Origin: Paenibacillus soyae
Lineage (GTDB): Bacteria; Bacillota; Bacilli; Paenibacillales; Paenibacillaceae
NCBI RefSeq assembly: GCF_024623455.1
Contig: NZ_JANIPJ010000011.1
Coordinates: 161,400-225,399, forward strand
Direction: 5' to 3'
DNA length: 64,000 nt
Below, in pieces: positions 42,601-50,982 of this stretch. How positions within the stretch are numbered: the stretch's first letter is position 1; every line of letters starts with the position of its first letter. A program made the translations under genes and the position numbers. A model generated the notes under the pieces. That model did not search any database. It was given only the letters and a program-made list of their open reading frames with translations, and was not told the origin of the DNA.

Positions 42601-45600
42601 GCTGGGCTGGAGCGCCGTTACGGCATCGGATCTCAAAGAATACATGGTTTACACGTCGCTTGACGGCGGCGTGACATGGAATACCGGCGTGAGCGCGGGC
42701 AAGGCGACGCAATACGCGGCGAAGCCGCTCACGAACGGCCAGCTGTATACGTTCGCCGTGACGGCGGTCCGTACGGACGGCGCGGAATCGATCCGCTCCG
42801 AAGCGGCATCGGCGAAGCCAGACGCGCTGATCATTCCGCCGGATCCGAGCACGATTGCGCCGACATTGCCGAATACGAACAACGTGACGTTCAAGGAAGC
42901 GATCTCCTTCCTGTACACGGGACCGAACCCGGTCCAATACGGAGTCATGCCTGGCGCGCTGCAGGAGCAACAAGTCAGCGTGCTGACGGGCGTCGTGAAT
43001 GACGCGGAAGGCAACCCGATTCCGGGCGTTAAGGTGACCGTGCTGAAGAACGGCGATCTCGGCATGACCGCTACCCGGGAGGACGGCGCCTACGACATGG
43101 TCGTAAACGGCGGCAGCGGCGTGACGCTTCAATATGAGAAGACGGGTTATATGACCGTGCAGCGCAAAGCGCCGGCGGACTGGAACGAGTTCTACACGAT
43201 GCCGGAAGTGGTGCTGAAGGCATACGACACGCAAGTAACCGAAGTGAAGATGGGAGAAGCTTCGTCCGGCGTTCAAGTGGCTCAAGGCAGCCCCGTCACG
43301 GATGAAGACGGCACGCGTCAAGCGTCCATGCTATTCCATCCGTCCACGACGGCAACGATCACGCTGCCGGACGGAAGCGTGCAGACGCTGGATACGCTGC
43401 ACGTACGCGCGACGGAGTATACGGTAGGCGACAAGGGTGAAGAAGCGATGCCGGGCGAAATCCCGCATAACGTCGTGTATACGTACGCGGTGGAGCTTTC
43501 CGCGGATGAAGCGGTCGCGGCCGGCGCGGCCCGCGTCCAATTCAACCAACCGGTCTATGTCTATGTCGATAATTTCCTCGAGCTTGAGGTGGGCAGCATC
43601 CTTCCTAACGGATACTACAATCTGCAGGAGGGCGCATGGGAAGCGGAAACCGACGGCGTTGTCGTCAAGCTGCTGAGCGTGACTGACGGCATGGCGCAAA
43701 TCGATTTGGACGGCGACGGCACGGCGGAGACGGAAGCGCAGCTTGCGGCGTTCGGCTGGACGCCGGAGGAGCGCGCGAAGCTCGCCTCCATGTACGAGGC
43801 AGGCAAGACGCTCTGGCGCGTCCCGGTTGAACATTTCTCGCCGCATGACTTCAACATGAATCCGTTCGTGGAGCCGGATGAGCGTCTGATGCCTCCAACG
43901 GATGGAGAGAAGAACCCGGGCAAGGATGCGGACGGCAAAGGCGATCCGTGCAAAGACAAAGGCTCCATCATCGGCTGCTTAAGCCAAACGTTAGGCCAAT
44001 CGATACCGGTGCTGGGAACGTCCTTATCGCTTGACTACGATACCCAATTCGCGGAAGGATACACGGCTAGAAGCGAAATCGAAATTCCGGTAACGGACGG
44101 CAGAGAGCTGCCCGATAGGCTGACGAGCGCAACGGTCACTCTGATCGTGGGCGGCCGCACGTTTACGAAGACGTACGCCGTAAGCTCGCTCAGCAAGAAT
44201 GTTAAACATAAGTTCGTATGGGACGGTCTCGACCGTTACGGCAGGAAGCTGGTCGGCCAGCATCCATACAAAGCCGTCGTGACGTACCATTATCCGCAAA
44301 CGATGTTCATCGGAACGCTCCCCGCCTCGGGTAGCGGCGGCGGCTCCGGTTCCGGCGGCGGGGGCTCCAGCTTCGGCAAGCCGATAGGCAAAGGGCAGCT
44401 GCTGATGGGTTATTTCCGCCCAACCCGGGACAGCGCCTCCTTGAACCGGGAGTTCCAAGGCTATATGACCAGCCCGAACAACCCTTATGAAGAGACGGGG
44501 ATTGCCGGCTGGAAGCTGAGCGCGCAGGATCTGCTCCTGAATCTGGAGCAAGGAACGGTGACCGAGGAAATTAAGGGCGCGGGCATCTCGTACGGCACCT
44601 TCCCGAGCGCGATTATCGGATCGGACGGCAGCTATTATGCGCGCAAGGGCAATGACATTGTCCGAATTAAACCGTTCGGCCGAGGGGTGGAAACCGCGGC
44701 TGCGCTGCGCTCGCCAAACGATGAGCTGATCGCTCTGGCAGCCGACGGCACCATGTTCGCGAAGGACTCGGTAACGCAGAATCTGTATCGCAAAGCGGCC
44801 GGGGAGTCCGCGTGGGAGCATTTTGCCGGGAACGGCACGGCGCGTCCGATCGGCACGAAACAATATTACCCGGACGGCACGGCGGCTACATCGATTTCGT
44901 GGAGCACCCAATTCAACGATTATGAAGTGGGACCGGACGGGAAATTATATTTCATCGATAACTTCGTGCTCTACCGGGTCGATACGAACGGCCAAATGTT
45001 CCCGTATGCAGTCGAAGACCGCGACGTGCTGTCGGATAACTACCTAGGCAAGGGAACGACCGAGGGGCTGGGCACAAAAGAAAATATCGGCGAAGTCATG
45101 TCCGTCGAAATCGGAAAAGATGGCACGATCTATGTCCTGCAGGGACATGGCATCAATGCATGTAAGATTGGCTGCGAGTCGGGAGGCTTGTACGTTTCGC
45201 AGATTAAATCCATCGATCCGAACGGGGAGATTCGCGTCGAGGTAGGCGTTCCGTTTGCCTCCCGCTGGGAAGATGAAATTATGGGCCAAAGCTACAATAT
45301 TCAAGACGGCGTCAAAGCGAGCGAGCTTTTGTTCAAGACGCTGAAGTTCGAAAGGGACGAGGAAGGCAATTTCTACTTCGCTTTCCATGCTTCGAGCAAT
45401 ATATACCAGGCGATCTACAAAGTGGATACGACGGGAACGGTGCGACTCTTCGACACCAAGGCTGTTGCCGCCGCCAAAAATATGACGTCCAGCGAGAATT
45501 CCAAGGCGCCGGAATTGGTGGATGTCAAGCTGCTGCAGGCCGGACCGGAGGATCAAGTTCTGTTGTATACCAATCCTTCGAACTATGAATCGATGGTATT

Positions 45601-48600
45601 CCGCACGTCCAAAGGAACCGGCAATCAAGAAGGCACGTTGGCGGTGCCGGATTCGAGCGGCATGTACGCCGGCGTGTACGACCTGAACAACGGCCGCTTG
45701 ATCCGGACGGTCAGCGCCCTGACGGGGAAAACCCATTTTACGTATGAGTATGACGCCGAGGGCCGCCTGGTCGCCCTGAAGGATTTCAAAGGCGAAACCG
45801 TGCAGATCGTGCGCGATGACACCGGCTTACCGGTCGAAATCATCAGCCCGTACGGACAGGTGACGAAGCTGAAGGTAGAGAACGGCAGGCTGACCGAGGT
45901 GACGAATCCTGCAGGGGAAACGCACCGTATGGTCTACGACGAGAAGGGGCTGATGAAGCAATTCATCGATCCGGAGCATCATGTCAAAGACTATGACTAC
46001 AGCGGAGATGGACGTCTCATTCGAGCGGAGACCGCCCGCGACGGCGTGAAGACGCTGAAGCGGACCGAGCACGATTACGGTTATGAAGTGCTGGTTACGA
46101 ATCCGGACGGCTTGAAGACCACGTATACCGTTCGCGAGCTCGTCGGCTTCCGGTCGGTGACGCTGAAGGATGATGACGGGGCCGAAACATCGGTGAATAC
46201 GACGGCTTCCCTGACGACCAAGCGATATCCGGATGACGCCGTGGATTTCATGACGTTCGCCCGCGACATGCAATGGGGCGAGGAATATGTCACCCATATC
46301 CGGACCTTGACGCATGACCGACGGGAAGTGCTTCGCGACACGAAGCGCGAGGTCGTGCTTGCGGACGATTACGATCCGTTCAGCATCGTCTCCATGAAGA
46401 CGACGTCCACGCTGGACGGCGCCACAACGACAAGGGAGTATTTCCCCGACGAGCACAAAGTCGTGGTGACGTCGGCAGAGGGGCACCAAGTCGTCTACTA
46501 CATGGATGAGTGGGACCGTACCGTCCGTATCGAGGAGCCGGGAACGTCGATCGAGCCGATCCTGTATACGTACGACGAACGCGGACGCATGAAGAAGCTG
46601 GAGCAGGGACCGCAGTTCCAGGAATACGCGTACAACGATCGGGGGCTGGTGGAGACGGTAACCGACGCCGCGGGCTTCGTCAAAACGTACCAGTACGATG
46701 CCGCTAACCGTCTGGAGTCCATGGTGACGCCGGGACTGAAGCAGTATCAATACGGCTATGACGATGACGGCAATCATACCTCGCTGACGATGCCGAATGG
46801 CGAAACGGTCTATCAGGGCTATAACGCGGACGGCGAATTCGAAAGCCTGCGCTTCGGGGAAGAAGAGAACGGGCTGACCGTAAACCGTACAGTGGGCTCC
46901 GCCAAAGATTCTTCCACCTTGCGGAGCGGGCGGACGATCGACTATACAACCGATGGAGCGAACTTGATCTCGGTAAGCGACGAGGATCTTCTGAGGGAGT
47001 TTACGTACGATCCAAGCGAGACGATGGGACGCATCAAAACGATCAATACCGTAACGAGCAACAGCCATGCGGATAAGCAAACGGTGTCCTACGAGTATGA
47101 CGGCATGCACGTGACAGCCTCCAATTTTATAGGCGATGCGCAAGGACGATTCACGTATACGAACAATAAGCTCGGCTTAATGACGGGAATGACGTCCACG
47201 ATTGGCGACTTCTCGTACAATACGCCGGTCGCTTACAACAAAGATTATGAAGTCACTCAGATGGGACCGTTCCACTATGAGTACACTGGTCCTAACAAGC
47301 GGCTCGGAGAAATTCAGGATGGCAACCTGCACATTGCCCGCAGCTACGACGATCTGGGCCGCATCTCCGGCCTGACTTACCGAATGGGCGACAAGGAGCT
47401 CTACCAGGTCACCTATACGTATGACAAGAGAAACTACTTGGAGACGAAGACGGTCGTGTCGGGCGGCAAGACGGAGCGGTTCGTGTACACCTACGACGCC
47501 GACAGCCAGCTGACGGACGTCGCGAGAGAGGTAGACGGAAGCTCCTCCATTCAAGAGCATTACGAGTATGACGATAACAAAAACCGCCTTGTCCGCGAAG
47601 TAACGGGCTCGGAACGCGAAGTAAGCACATACGGCGATTTCGACGTGCTTGAGCAGGTCGGGTCGACAGCGTATGAATTCAATGCGGAAGGCAGCTTAAC
47701 CCGCAGGGGCAGCGATACGTTCCACTACGCTCCGGGCGGCGAGCTGCTGGAAGCGACGGCTGGCGGCGATTCGATTCATTATACGTATGACGGGCTCGGA
47801 CGTCTGACAGCCCGCGAAGACGGACAGGGCAAGACGCAATATTTGTACGGCAACATGAATCAGCAGAAATCGATCAGCGCGGCGATCGGTCCGGACGGCG
47901 TCATTACGGTTTATCATTATGACCTGAACGGGTACCTGATCGGCCTCGAGCGCGACGGTCAGAAGTATTATGTCATTACGGACCAAGTCGCGACGCCGGT
48001 GCAAGTGCTGGACGAGAACGGGGACACCGTGAAGGAAATGCAGTACGACAGCTTCGGCCGTCTGCTGAACGACTCCAATCCGGCGTTCCGCCTGGATATC
48101 GGCTTCTCCGGCGGCATTGCGGATGAGGATACGGGTCTCGTGCGCTTCAGCACCCGGGATTACGACTCGTTGTCCGGCCGCTGGATGGCTCGCGATCAGA
48201 TCTTCTATGAGAGCGGCCAGGCGAACATGTACGCCTATGTCAACAATAACCCGATTATCGTGCGCGACCCTTGCGGTCAGGCGTGTATCGGCGGCTCCCT
48301 CTACGAAGGAATCGGCGGCGGCTTCAAGCTCTGCTTCAGCGACGAAGGCGCGGCCATCTGCGGCGAGATCGGCTTAGGCATTGGCGGCGGCATCGACATC
48401 AGCCCGTTCGAGGAATTGCCGAAGACGCACGCGGCATTCGAGATCGGCGTTAAGGCCAAAGCAGGGGCCGCCTCCATCGGAGGCGGGTACGAGTGGAAGA
48501 AGGAACAAGGAGCGCCATGCGTCGAAGGCGCGCCTAAGCTGTCGCTCGGCTTCGGCCCGCTCGAATACGACGCGCTCACGTTTACGGAGTCCAAAGCATC

Positions 48601-48748
48601 GGGCACGGTAGATGATATGATCGATGAGAAGAAGGTCAAAGACATCATCGGCGAGCAGTTCGATGAGCATTCCGACAAGGGCTGGAACATGAAGAACGGC
48701 CTTGAGGCTTCGGCCAAACTGAAGGGCTGCAAGTCGAGAAAGTGGTAA
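39677..48748 (+). CDS. Giant secreted FN3/RHS-repeat surface protein
   Basis: A 3023-residue exported protein. A signal peptide (IMLWLIGLMLFNSVFPAAAA) is followed by Ig-like regions (about 45-270) and eight tandem fibronectin type III domains at about 281-1050, each with a YKVYVS-like strand and AVTAxDxxGNES. A carboxypeptidase-regulatory-like domain at about 1095-1170 and an RHS-type N-domain near 1470-1550 come next. An NHL-like propeller region covers about 1590-1990, YD repeats about 2000-2830, and the RHS core FSTRDYDSLSGRWMARDQIF ends with NNPIIVRDPCG at 2864-2867. A 156-residue C-terminal domain follows; it is glycine-rich, with five further cysteines and a basic end, and is not a toxin family I know. 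No immunity gene is evident downstream. GGGGGAGA precedes the ATG. Confidence 0.93.
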   Translation: MLFERARKRGPRPIMLWLIGLMLFNSVFPAAAASADDNGAAGSAAVEDFTVSAAAEKNAVKTGEQAAVTVKVAAKVDREAAVSLQVKGPAGNVVARQLYPKVLFASGSEQSYAFAWQVPDAVPTGSYAVEILVTDAERKVTYVEKTEALVLEVQSPVDPPKPNKRAAYTAAAVTGRNIVKAGEPMSGTAMVTSSHDTTVQVKVELFNAKGDKLYSQTYDNQSMLAKKRYLFPIEWTVPEDAKPGLHKAIVSVSKPGGGELYERNLLSGFFVVTKQGNIHVGDTSAPAVPAGLVAEEAGDGFVKLRWSPVKTLDTAGYKVYVNGTEAGWSREVHAGQEASYTVAELKNGTAYQFAVTAIDLAGNESSKSKTTGATPIDRIAPAAPQGLTATAGDGAVTLSWTANTEKDLAGYKLFSSTDGGTTWDAGIHLGIETGYTASGLSNGTAYTFALAAYDTSDNGSPKSAPATATPADRTAPGAPLEIAAEAQDGAVIVRWSAVGAADLAGYSLYVSEDGGATWRPGIAAGHALEYTVTGLTNDTEYTFAVTAKDQVGNESGKSVHAKATPVDGAAPSAPSGLAAEAGDAQVTLRWTVASAEDGVQGYNVYVSEDGGSTWLAPVNAGQVSEYIVSGLTNDTAYSFAVTAFDAEGNESAKSEPAAATPKGSGGTGDQTPPAAPVIMMSMAESNGAVLVWAAVEEADLAKYKIYKSTDDGATWDSGLDVGPVTMHFYQGLQGGIPYTFAITAVDTSGNESVKSATVTVTPIVGPDRTPPAVPAGVTAAAGSKTITVSWSPVSDADLQNYYVYVTNTSTGGFNRIYAGTETFYQVVNLTNGVEYSVQVTAVDVMNNESARSAAVTATPSSEDTTAPSVPTGLRITDVRDGMLSLAWNEASDEDKAYYNVYVSTDNGATWRPAQMARSAAFLANGLTNGTRYTFAVTTVDANDNESAKSGLVGGTPSKYIVPQGLTASAGDKEVKLGWSAVTASDLKEYMVYTSLDGGVTWNTGVSAGKATQYAAKPLTNGQLYTFAVTAVRTDGAESIRSEAASAKPDALIIPPDPSTIAPTLPNTNNVTFKEAISFLYTGPNPVQYGVMPGALQEQQVSVLTGVVNDAEGNPIPGVKVTVLKNGDLGMTATREDGAYDMVVNGGSGVTLQYEKTGYMTVQRKAPADWNEFYTMPEVVLKAYDTQVTEVKMGEASSGVQVAQGSPVTDEDGTRQASMLFHPSTTATITLPDGSVQTLDTLHVRATEYTVGDKGEEAMPGEIPHNVVYTYAVELSADEAVAAGAARVQFNQPVYVYVDNFLELEVGSILPNGYYNLQEGAWEAETDGVVVKLLSVTDGMAQIDLDGDGTAETEAQLAAFGWTPEERAKLASMYEAGKTLWRVPVEHFSPHDFNMNPFVEPDERLMPPTDGEKNPGKDADGKGDPCKDKGSIIGCLSQTLGQSIPVLGTSLSLDYDTQFAEGYTARSEIEIPVTDGRELPDRLTSATVTLIVGGRTFTKTYAVSSLSKNVKHKFVWDGLDRYGRKLVGQHPYKAVVTYHYPQTMFIGTLPASGSGGGSGSGGGGSSFGKPIGKGQLLMGYFRPTRDSASLNREFQGYMTSPNNPYEETGIAGWKLSAQDLLLNLEQGTVTEEIKGAGISYGTFPSAIIGSDGSYYARKGNDIVRIKPFGRGVETAAALRSPNDELIALAADGTMFAKDSVTQNLYRKAAGESAWEHFAGNGTARPIGTKQYYPDGTAATSISWSTQFNDYEVGPDGKLYFIDNFVLYRVDTNGQMFPYAVEDRDVLSDNYLGKGTTEGLGTKENIGEVMSVEIGKDGTIYVLQGHGINACKIGCESGGLYVSQIKSIDPNGEIRVEVGVPFASRWEDEIMGQSYNIQDGVKASELLFKTLKFERDEEGNFYFAFHASSNIYQAIYKVDTTGTVRLFDTKAVAAAKNMTSSENSKAPELVDVKLLQAGPEDQVLLYTNPSNYESMVFRTSKGTGNQEGTLAVPDSSGMYAGVYDLNNGRLIRTVSALTGKTHFTYEYDAEGRLVALKDFKGETVQIVRDDTGLPVEIISPYGQVTKLKVENGRLTEVTNPAGETHRMVYDEKGLMKQFIDPEHHVKDYDYSGDGRLIRAETARDGVKTLKRTEHDYGYEVLVTNPDGLKTTYTVRELVGFRSVTLKDDDGAETSVNTTASLTTKRYPDDAVDFMTFARDMQWGEEYVTHIRTLTHDRREVLRDTKREVVLADDYDPFSIVSMKTTSTLDGATTTREYFPDEHKVVVTSAEGHQVVYYMDEWDRTVRIEEPGTSIEPILYTYDERGRMKKLEQGPQFQEYAYNDRGLVETVTDAAGFVKTYQYDAANRLESMVTPGLKQYQYGYDDDGNHTSLTMPNGETVYQGYNADGEFESLRFGEEENGLTVNRTVGSAKDSSTLRSGRTIDYTTDGANLISVSDEDLLREFTYDPSETMGRIKTINTVTSNSHADKQTVSYEYDGMHVTASNFIGDAQGRFTYTNNKLGLMTGMTSTIGDFSYNTPVAYNKDYEVTQMGPFHYEYTGPNKRLGEIQDGNLHIARSYDDLGRISGLTYRMGDKELYQVTYTYDKRNYLETKTVVSGGKTERFVYTYDADSQLTDVAREVDGSSSIQEHYEYDDNKNRLVREVTGSEREVSTYGDFDVLEQVGSTAYEFNAEGSLTRRGSDTFHYAPGGELLEATAGGDSIHYTYDGLGRLTAREDGQGKTQYLYGNMNQQKSISAAIGPDGVITVYHYDLNGYLIGLERDGQKYYVITDQVATPVQVLDENGDTVKEMQYDSFGRLLNDSNPAFRLDIGFSGGIADEDTGLVRFSTRDYDSLSGRWMARDQIFYESGQANMYAYVNNNPIIVRDPCGQACIGGSLYEGIGGGFKLCFSDEGAAICGEIGLGIGGGIDISPFEELPKTHAAFEIGVKAKAGAASIGGGYEWKKEQGAPCVEGAPKLSLGFGPLEYDALTFTESKASGTVDDMIDEKKVKDIIGEQFDEHSDKGWNMKNGLEASAKLKGCKSRKW

Positions 48749-48810
48749 GGAGTTGACGAGATGGCCGTCCTTGTGGGCGGCCGGACCGCTATGAAATTTG
48801 CTTGAACGAA

Positions 48811-48904
48811 AGAAAGGTGCAGACCCCAGGCTTAATGGAATCGCCCCCACTTGTTAGTTTTGTCTAACAAGTGGGGGCGTTCAGAAGAGGGGCTGCACCT
48901 TTCT
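48811..48904. repeat. Nested double hairpin downstream of the RHS gene
   Basis: The outer arms AGAAAGGTGCAGACCCC and GGGGCTGCACCTTTCT enclose an inner perfect hairpin (CGCCCCCACTTGTTAG with its complement, 48843-48878). It may terminate RHS transcription, though no T-run follows the stems. Its right side GAAGAGG-GG-CTGCACCTTTCTTC resembles GAAGAGG-CTGTACCTTTTTTTC near 63930, inside the probable IS leader, so it could be a mobile-element derivative. Confidence 0.6.
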
Positions 48905-48966
48905 TCGTATTTACGGCTGATGATGCGGTTTCTACAGGTGCTTGATTTAGGTGCTTGAACTCTAAT

Positions 48967-49168
48967 CCTAACCGCTAACGGAAATGAGAAGCCTTATTTC
49001 GAATATACGAGCTTTTTTTCGATGGTAACGGAACGGAGAGCCGTTATTTGCCTATTTCAGCGGTGTTTCGAACACATTCGAAGGTAATAAGGGCGCACAG
49101 TTCCGCTAGCCCCTCAATAAGCCTCATTTTCCACTGAATAACGCCTCTCAGTTCCGTAAGCCCCCAGC
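48967..49168. repeat. Four degenerate copies of a CGGAAnTGAGAGnCgTTATT motif
   Basis: Two copies read on the plus strand (TAACGGAAATGAGAAGCCTTATT near 48976 in part, and TAACGGAACGGAGAGCCGTTATT near 49027 in part). Two read on the minus strand (CGGAACTGTGCGCCCTTATT near 49088-49107 and CGGAACTGAGAGGCGTTATT near 49138-49157). Spacing is about 50-55 bases within each pair. No coding function is apparent. Confidence 0.55.
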
Positions 49169-49236
49169 CTGCCTCTCTTACACCCGTACAAAGCGCATTG
49201 AGCGGCTTAATCGCCCCTAACGGACGGTTTCTGCAC

Positions 49237-49660
49237 TTACAAGGCGCTCCCAGCGCCTTAACCCACGCCGGCGGCCGACCTTCACGCTTGCAAGGCGCCC
49301 ACAGCGCCTTAACCGGCACGCGGAGCCGACTTTTGCCCCTGCAAGGCGCTCTCAGCGTCTTAGAAGTCGGCATCAGTTGGTTTCAGCCCCTGCAAGGCGC
49401 TCCCAGCGCCTTAGAAGTTGGCATCAGTTGGTTTCCGCTCCTGCAAGGCGCTCACAGCGCCTTAGAAGTCAGCGTCAGTTGGTTTCCGCTCCTGCAAGGC
49501 GCCCACAGCGCCTTAGAAGTCGGCGTAAGTTGGTCTCTGCTATTGCAAGGCGCTCCCAGCGCCTTAGAAGTTGGCATCAGTTGGTTTCCGCTCCTGCAAG
49601 GCGCCCCCAGCGCCTTAACCGGCTGGCGCAGCCGGATTCGCCCTTGCAAGGCGCCGCTCT
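49237..49660. repeat. Tandem array of 51-base repeats, each containing a hairpin
   Basis: The motif CAAGGCG begins at 49240, 49291, 49342, 49393, 49444, 49495, 49546 and 49597, each exactly 51 bases apart, with a partial copy at 49647. Each unit carries the inverted repeat AAGGCGC-N5-GCGCCTT; the third unit changes one C to T, keeping a G-U pair. The rest of the unit (GAAGTCGGCATCAGTTGG followed by TTTCCGCTCC) is well conserved in the middle copies and diverges at both ends. Because 51 is divisible by three, frames on both strands stay open, but none has a ribosome site. Confidence 0.9.
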
Positions 49661-49754
49661 CCCCCTGAAAAATCTGTTCTCTCAAGGGAACGGAAGCGCT
49701 TCTTAGTTACCGCGTCCGAGCATAATTTGTTTGGAGAAGGGAGTGGTAAATTTT

Positions 49755-50933
49755 ATGAAAAAAAGGATTGGCATTATCGGAAGTGGAGTTGCCGGCTTGC
49801 AGCTGGCGTACTCCTTGAAGAACGAATTTGACGTGACGGTCCTTCATCACGAGGATCCGGAGGACATCCGCCAAGGAAGGGTTCGGTCCACGCAGGTTCA
49901 TTTTCACCCGGCGCTGGATAGAGCGCAGCGATTCCAGATGCCGGACATGGATGCGGCGCCGTCCATTCAGACGATCCATGTAAGCTTAGGCCCGCAGAAG
50001 TTGTTCGTGGGACAGCTCACAGGTCCGGCTAGGTCCGTAGACCAGCGGCTTACCTTCTCAGCGGGGATGGCCGATCTATCCCAACAGGGCGTACCGTTCC
50101 GAAAAGCCAGAGTGCAGGCGCATGAAATTGATGCATTAGCCGAAGCCTTCGACCTCCTCATCGATGCGACAGGCAAAGCCGGTCCGCTGCTTCCCTTCCC
50201 GGTCGAAAAGGAGCTTACGCCGTTCCAGACGCCGCAGCGGAAATGTATCGTCGGATATTTCACCGGGGTGTCCCCGGTAGAACCCACGGGGGTTTCGATT
50301 ACCATCATTCCTGGAGCGGGCGAAATGTTCGAAATCCCGGCGTTGACGGAGAATGGGCCAGTCACCATCTTGTTTATCGAGGCGGTGCCTGACGGACCGC
50401 TTGATGCTTTCAAAGGAATCAAGACCGCTGAGGCTTTCGAGGAGCGGATGAGGACCATCGTGGAGGACAGCTTTCCGGGCATTGCCGGGCGTATCCAACC
50501 TGACGCGTTTGGCCTGGTAGACGAAGGCGCTTACCTGCAGACCGCGGTTACGCCGGTCATCCGAAAACCCTATGTCATACATAACAGCAAGTTAATCGTG
50601 GGGTGCGGCGACAGCGTCTTCCTCGCGGATCCCATTACGGGCCAGGGCTGCAACACCGCTTCTTATTGCGCGGAGCAGCTGCTGGAAACTCTCTTGGCCA
50701 GCAAGGAGTCCCCGTGGGACGAACAAGTGGGCATGGCGTACTGGAGCCGTGTCAGGCCTTACCTGACGGCGGTGACAGAGTGGACGAACGCGATGACGGG
50801 CCCCTTGCCGGAGCATGTCGTACATATTCTCATGCAGGCGGCCTCCAGCCAGGAGGCGGCAAATCAAGTAGCGCATTGGTTCGAGAATCCGCCCGCGGCC
50901 CATGCGGCTTTTTTCAACAAACAACCAAGCTAG
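49755..50933 (+). CDS. Styrene/indole monooxygenase-like FAD-dependent oxygenase
   Basis: A 392-residue flavoprotein. The N-terminal Rossmann FAD motif is RIGIIGSGVAGLQLAYSLK. Further StyA-like features are PARSVDQRLTFSAGM, LLIDATGKAGPL, PFQTPQRKCIVGYFTGV, and the second FAD motif LIVGCGDSVFLADPITGQGC followed by NTASYCAEQLLE. Styrene monooxygenase oxygenases epoxidise aromatic alkenes or indole with FADH2 from a StyB reductase. No StyB-like gene is adjacent, so either a distant reductase serves it or its chemistry differs. ATG 49755 follows GAAGGGAG. It stands alone between the repeat region and the convergent siderophore operon. Confidence 0.85.
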   Translation: MKKRIGIIGSGVAGLQLAYSLKNEFDVTVLHHEDPEDIRQGRVRSTQVHFHPALDRAQRFQMPDMDAAPSIQTIHVSLGPQKLFVGQLTGPARSVDQRLTFSAGMADLSQQGVPFRKARVQAHEIDALAEAFDLLIDATGKAGPLLPFPVEKELTPFQTPQRKCIVGYFTGVSPVEPTGVSITIIPGAGEMFEIPALTENGPVTILFIEAVPDGPLDAFKGIKTAEAFEERMRTIVEDSFPGIAGRIQPDAFGLVDEGAYLQTAVTPVIRKPYVIHNSKLIVGCGDSVFLADPITGQGCNTASYCAEQLLETLLASKESPWDEQVGMAYWSRVRPYLTAVTEWTNAMTGPLPEHVVHILMQAASSQEAANQVAHWFENPPAAHAAFFNKQPS

Positions 50934-50950
50934 AATATAGCGAAAAAAAA

Positions 50951-50982
50951 AAGAAGCATGACCGCAAACGGTCATGCTTCTT
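50951..50982. terminator. Terminator, mainly for the minus-strand siderophore operon
   Basis: AAGAAGCATGACCG and CGGTCATGCTTCTT pair perfectly around CAAA. On the minus strand nine or more T follow. The stem overlaps the last bases of the ATPase gene. Confidence 0.9.

Noticed and set aside
41567..43321. 584-codon minus-strand ORF opposite the FN3 domains
   Set aside because: It is an arginine-rich shadow of the FN3-coding strand with no family features.
49237..49660. CRISPR array
   Set aside because: The period is a constant 51 bases, and the stretches between hairpins are themselves repeated rather than unique spacers. No cas genes are nearby.
49198..49668. Protein-coding repeat ORFs on both strands of the 51-base array
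   Set aside because: Frames are open because the period is a multiple of three; they start at TTG or internal codons without ribosome sites and give meaningless 17-residue repeats.
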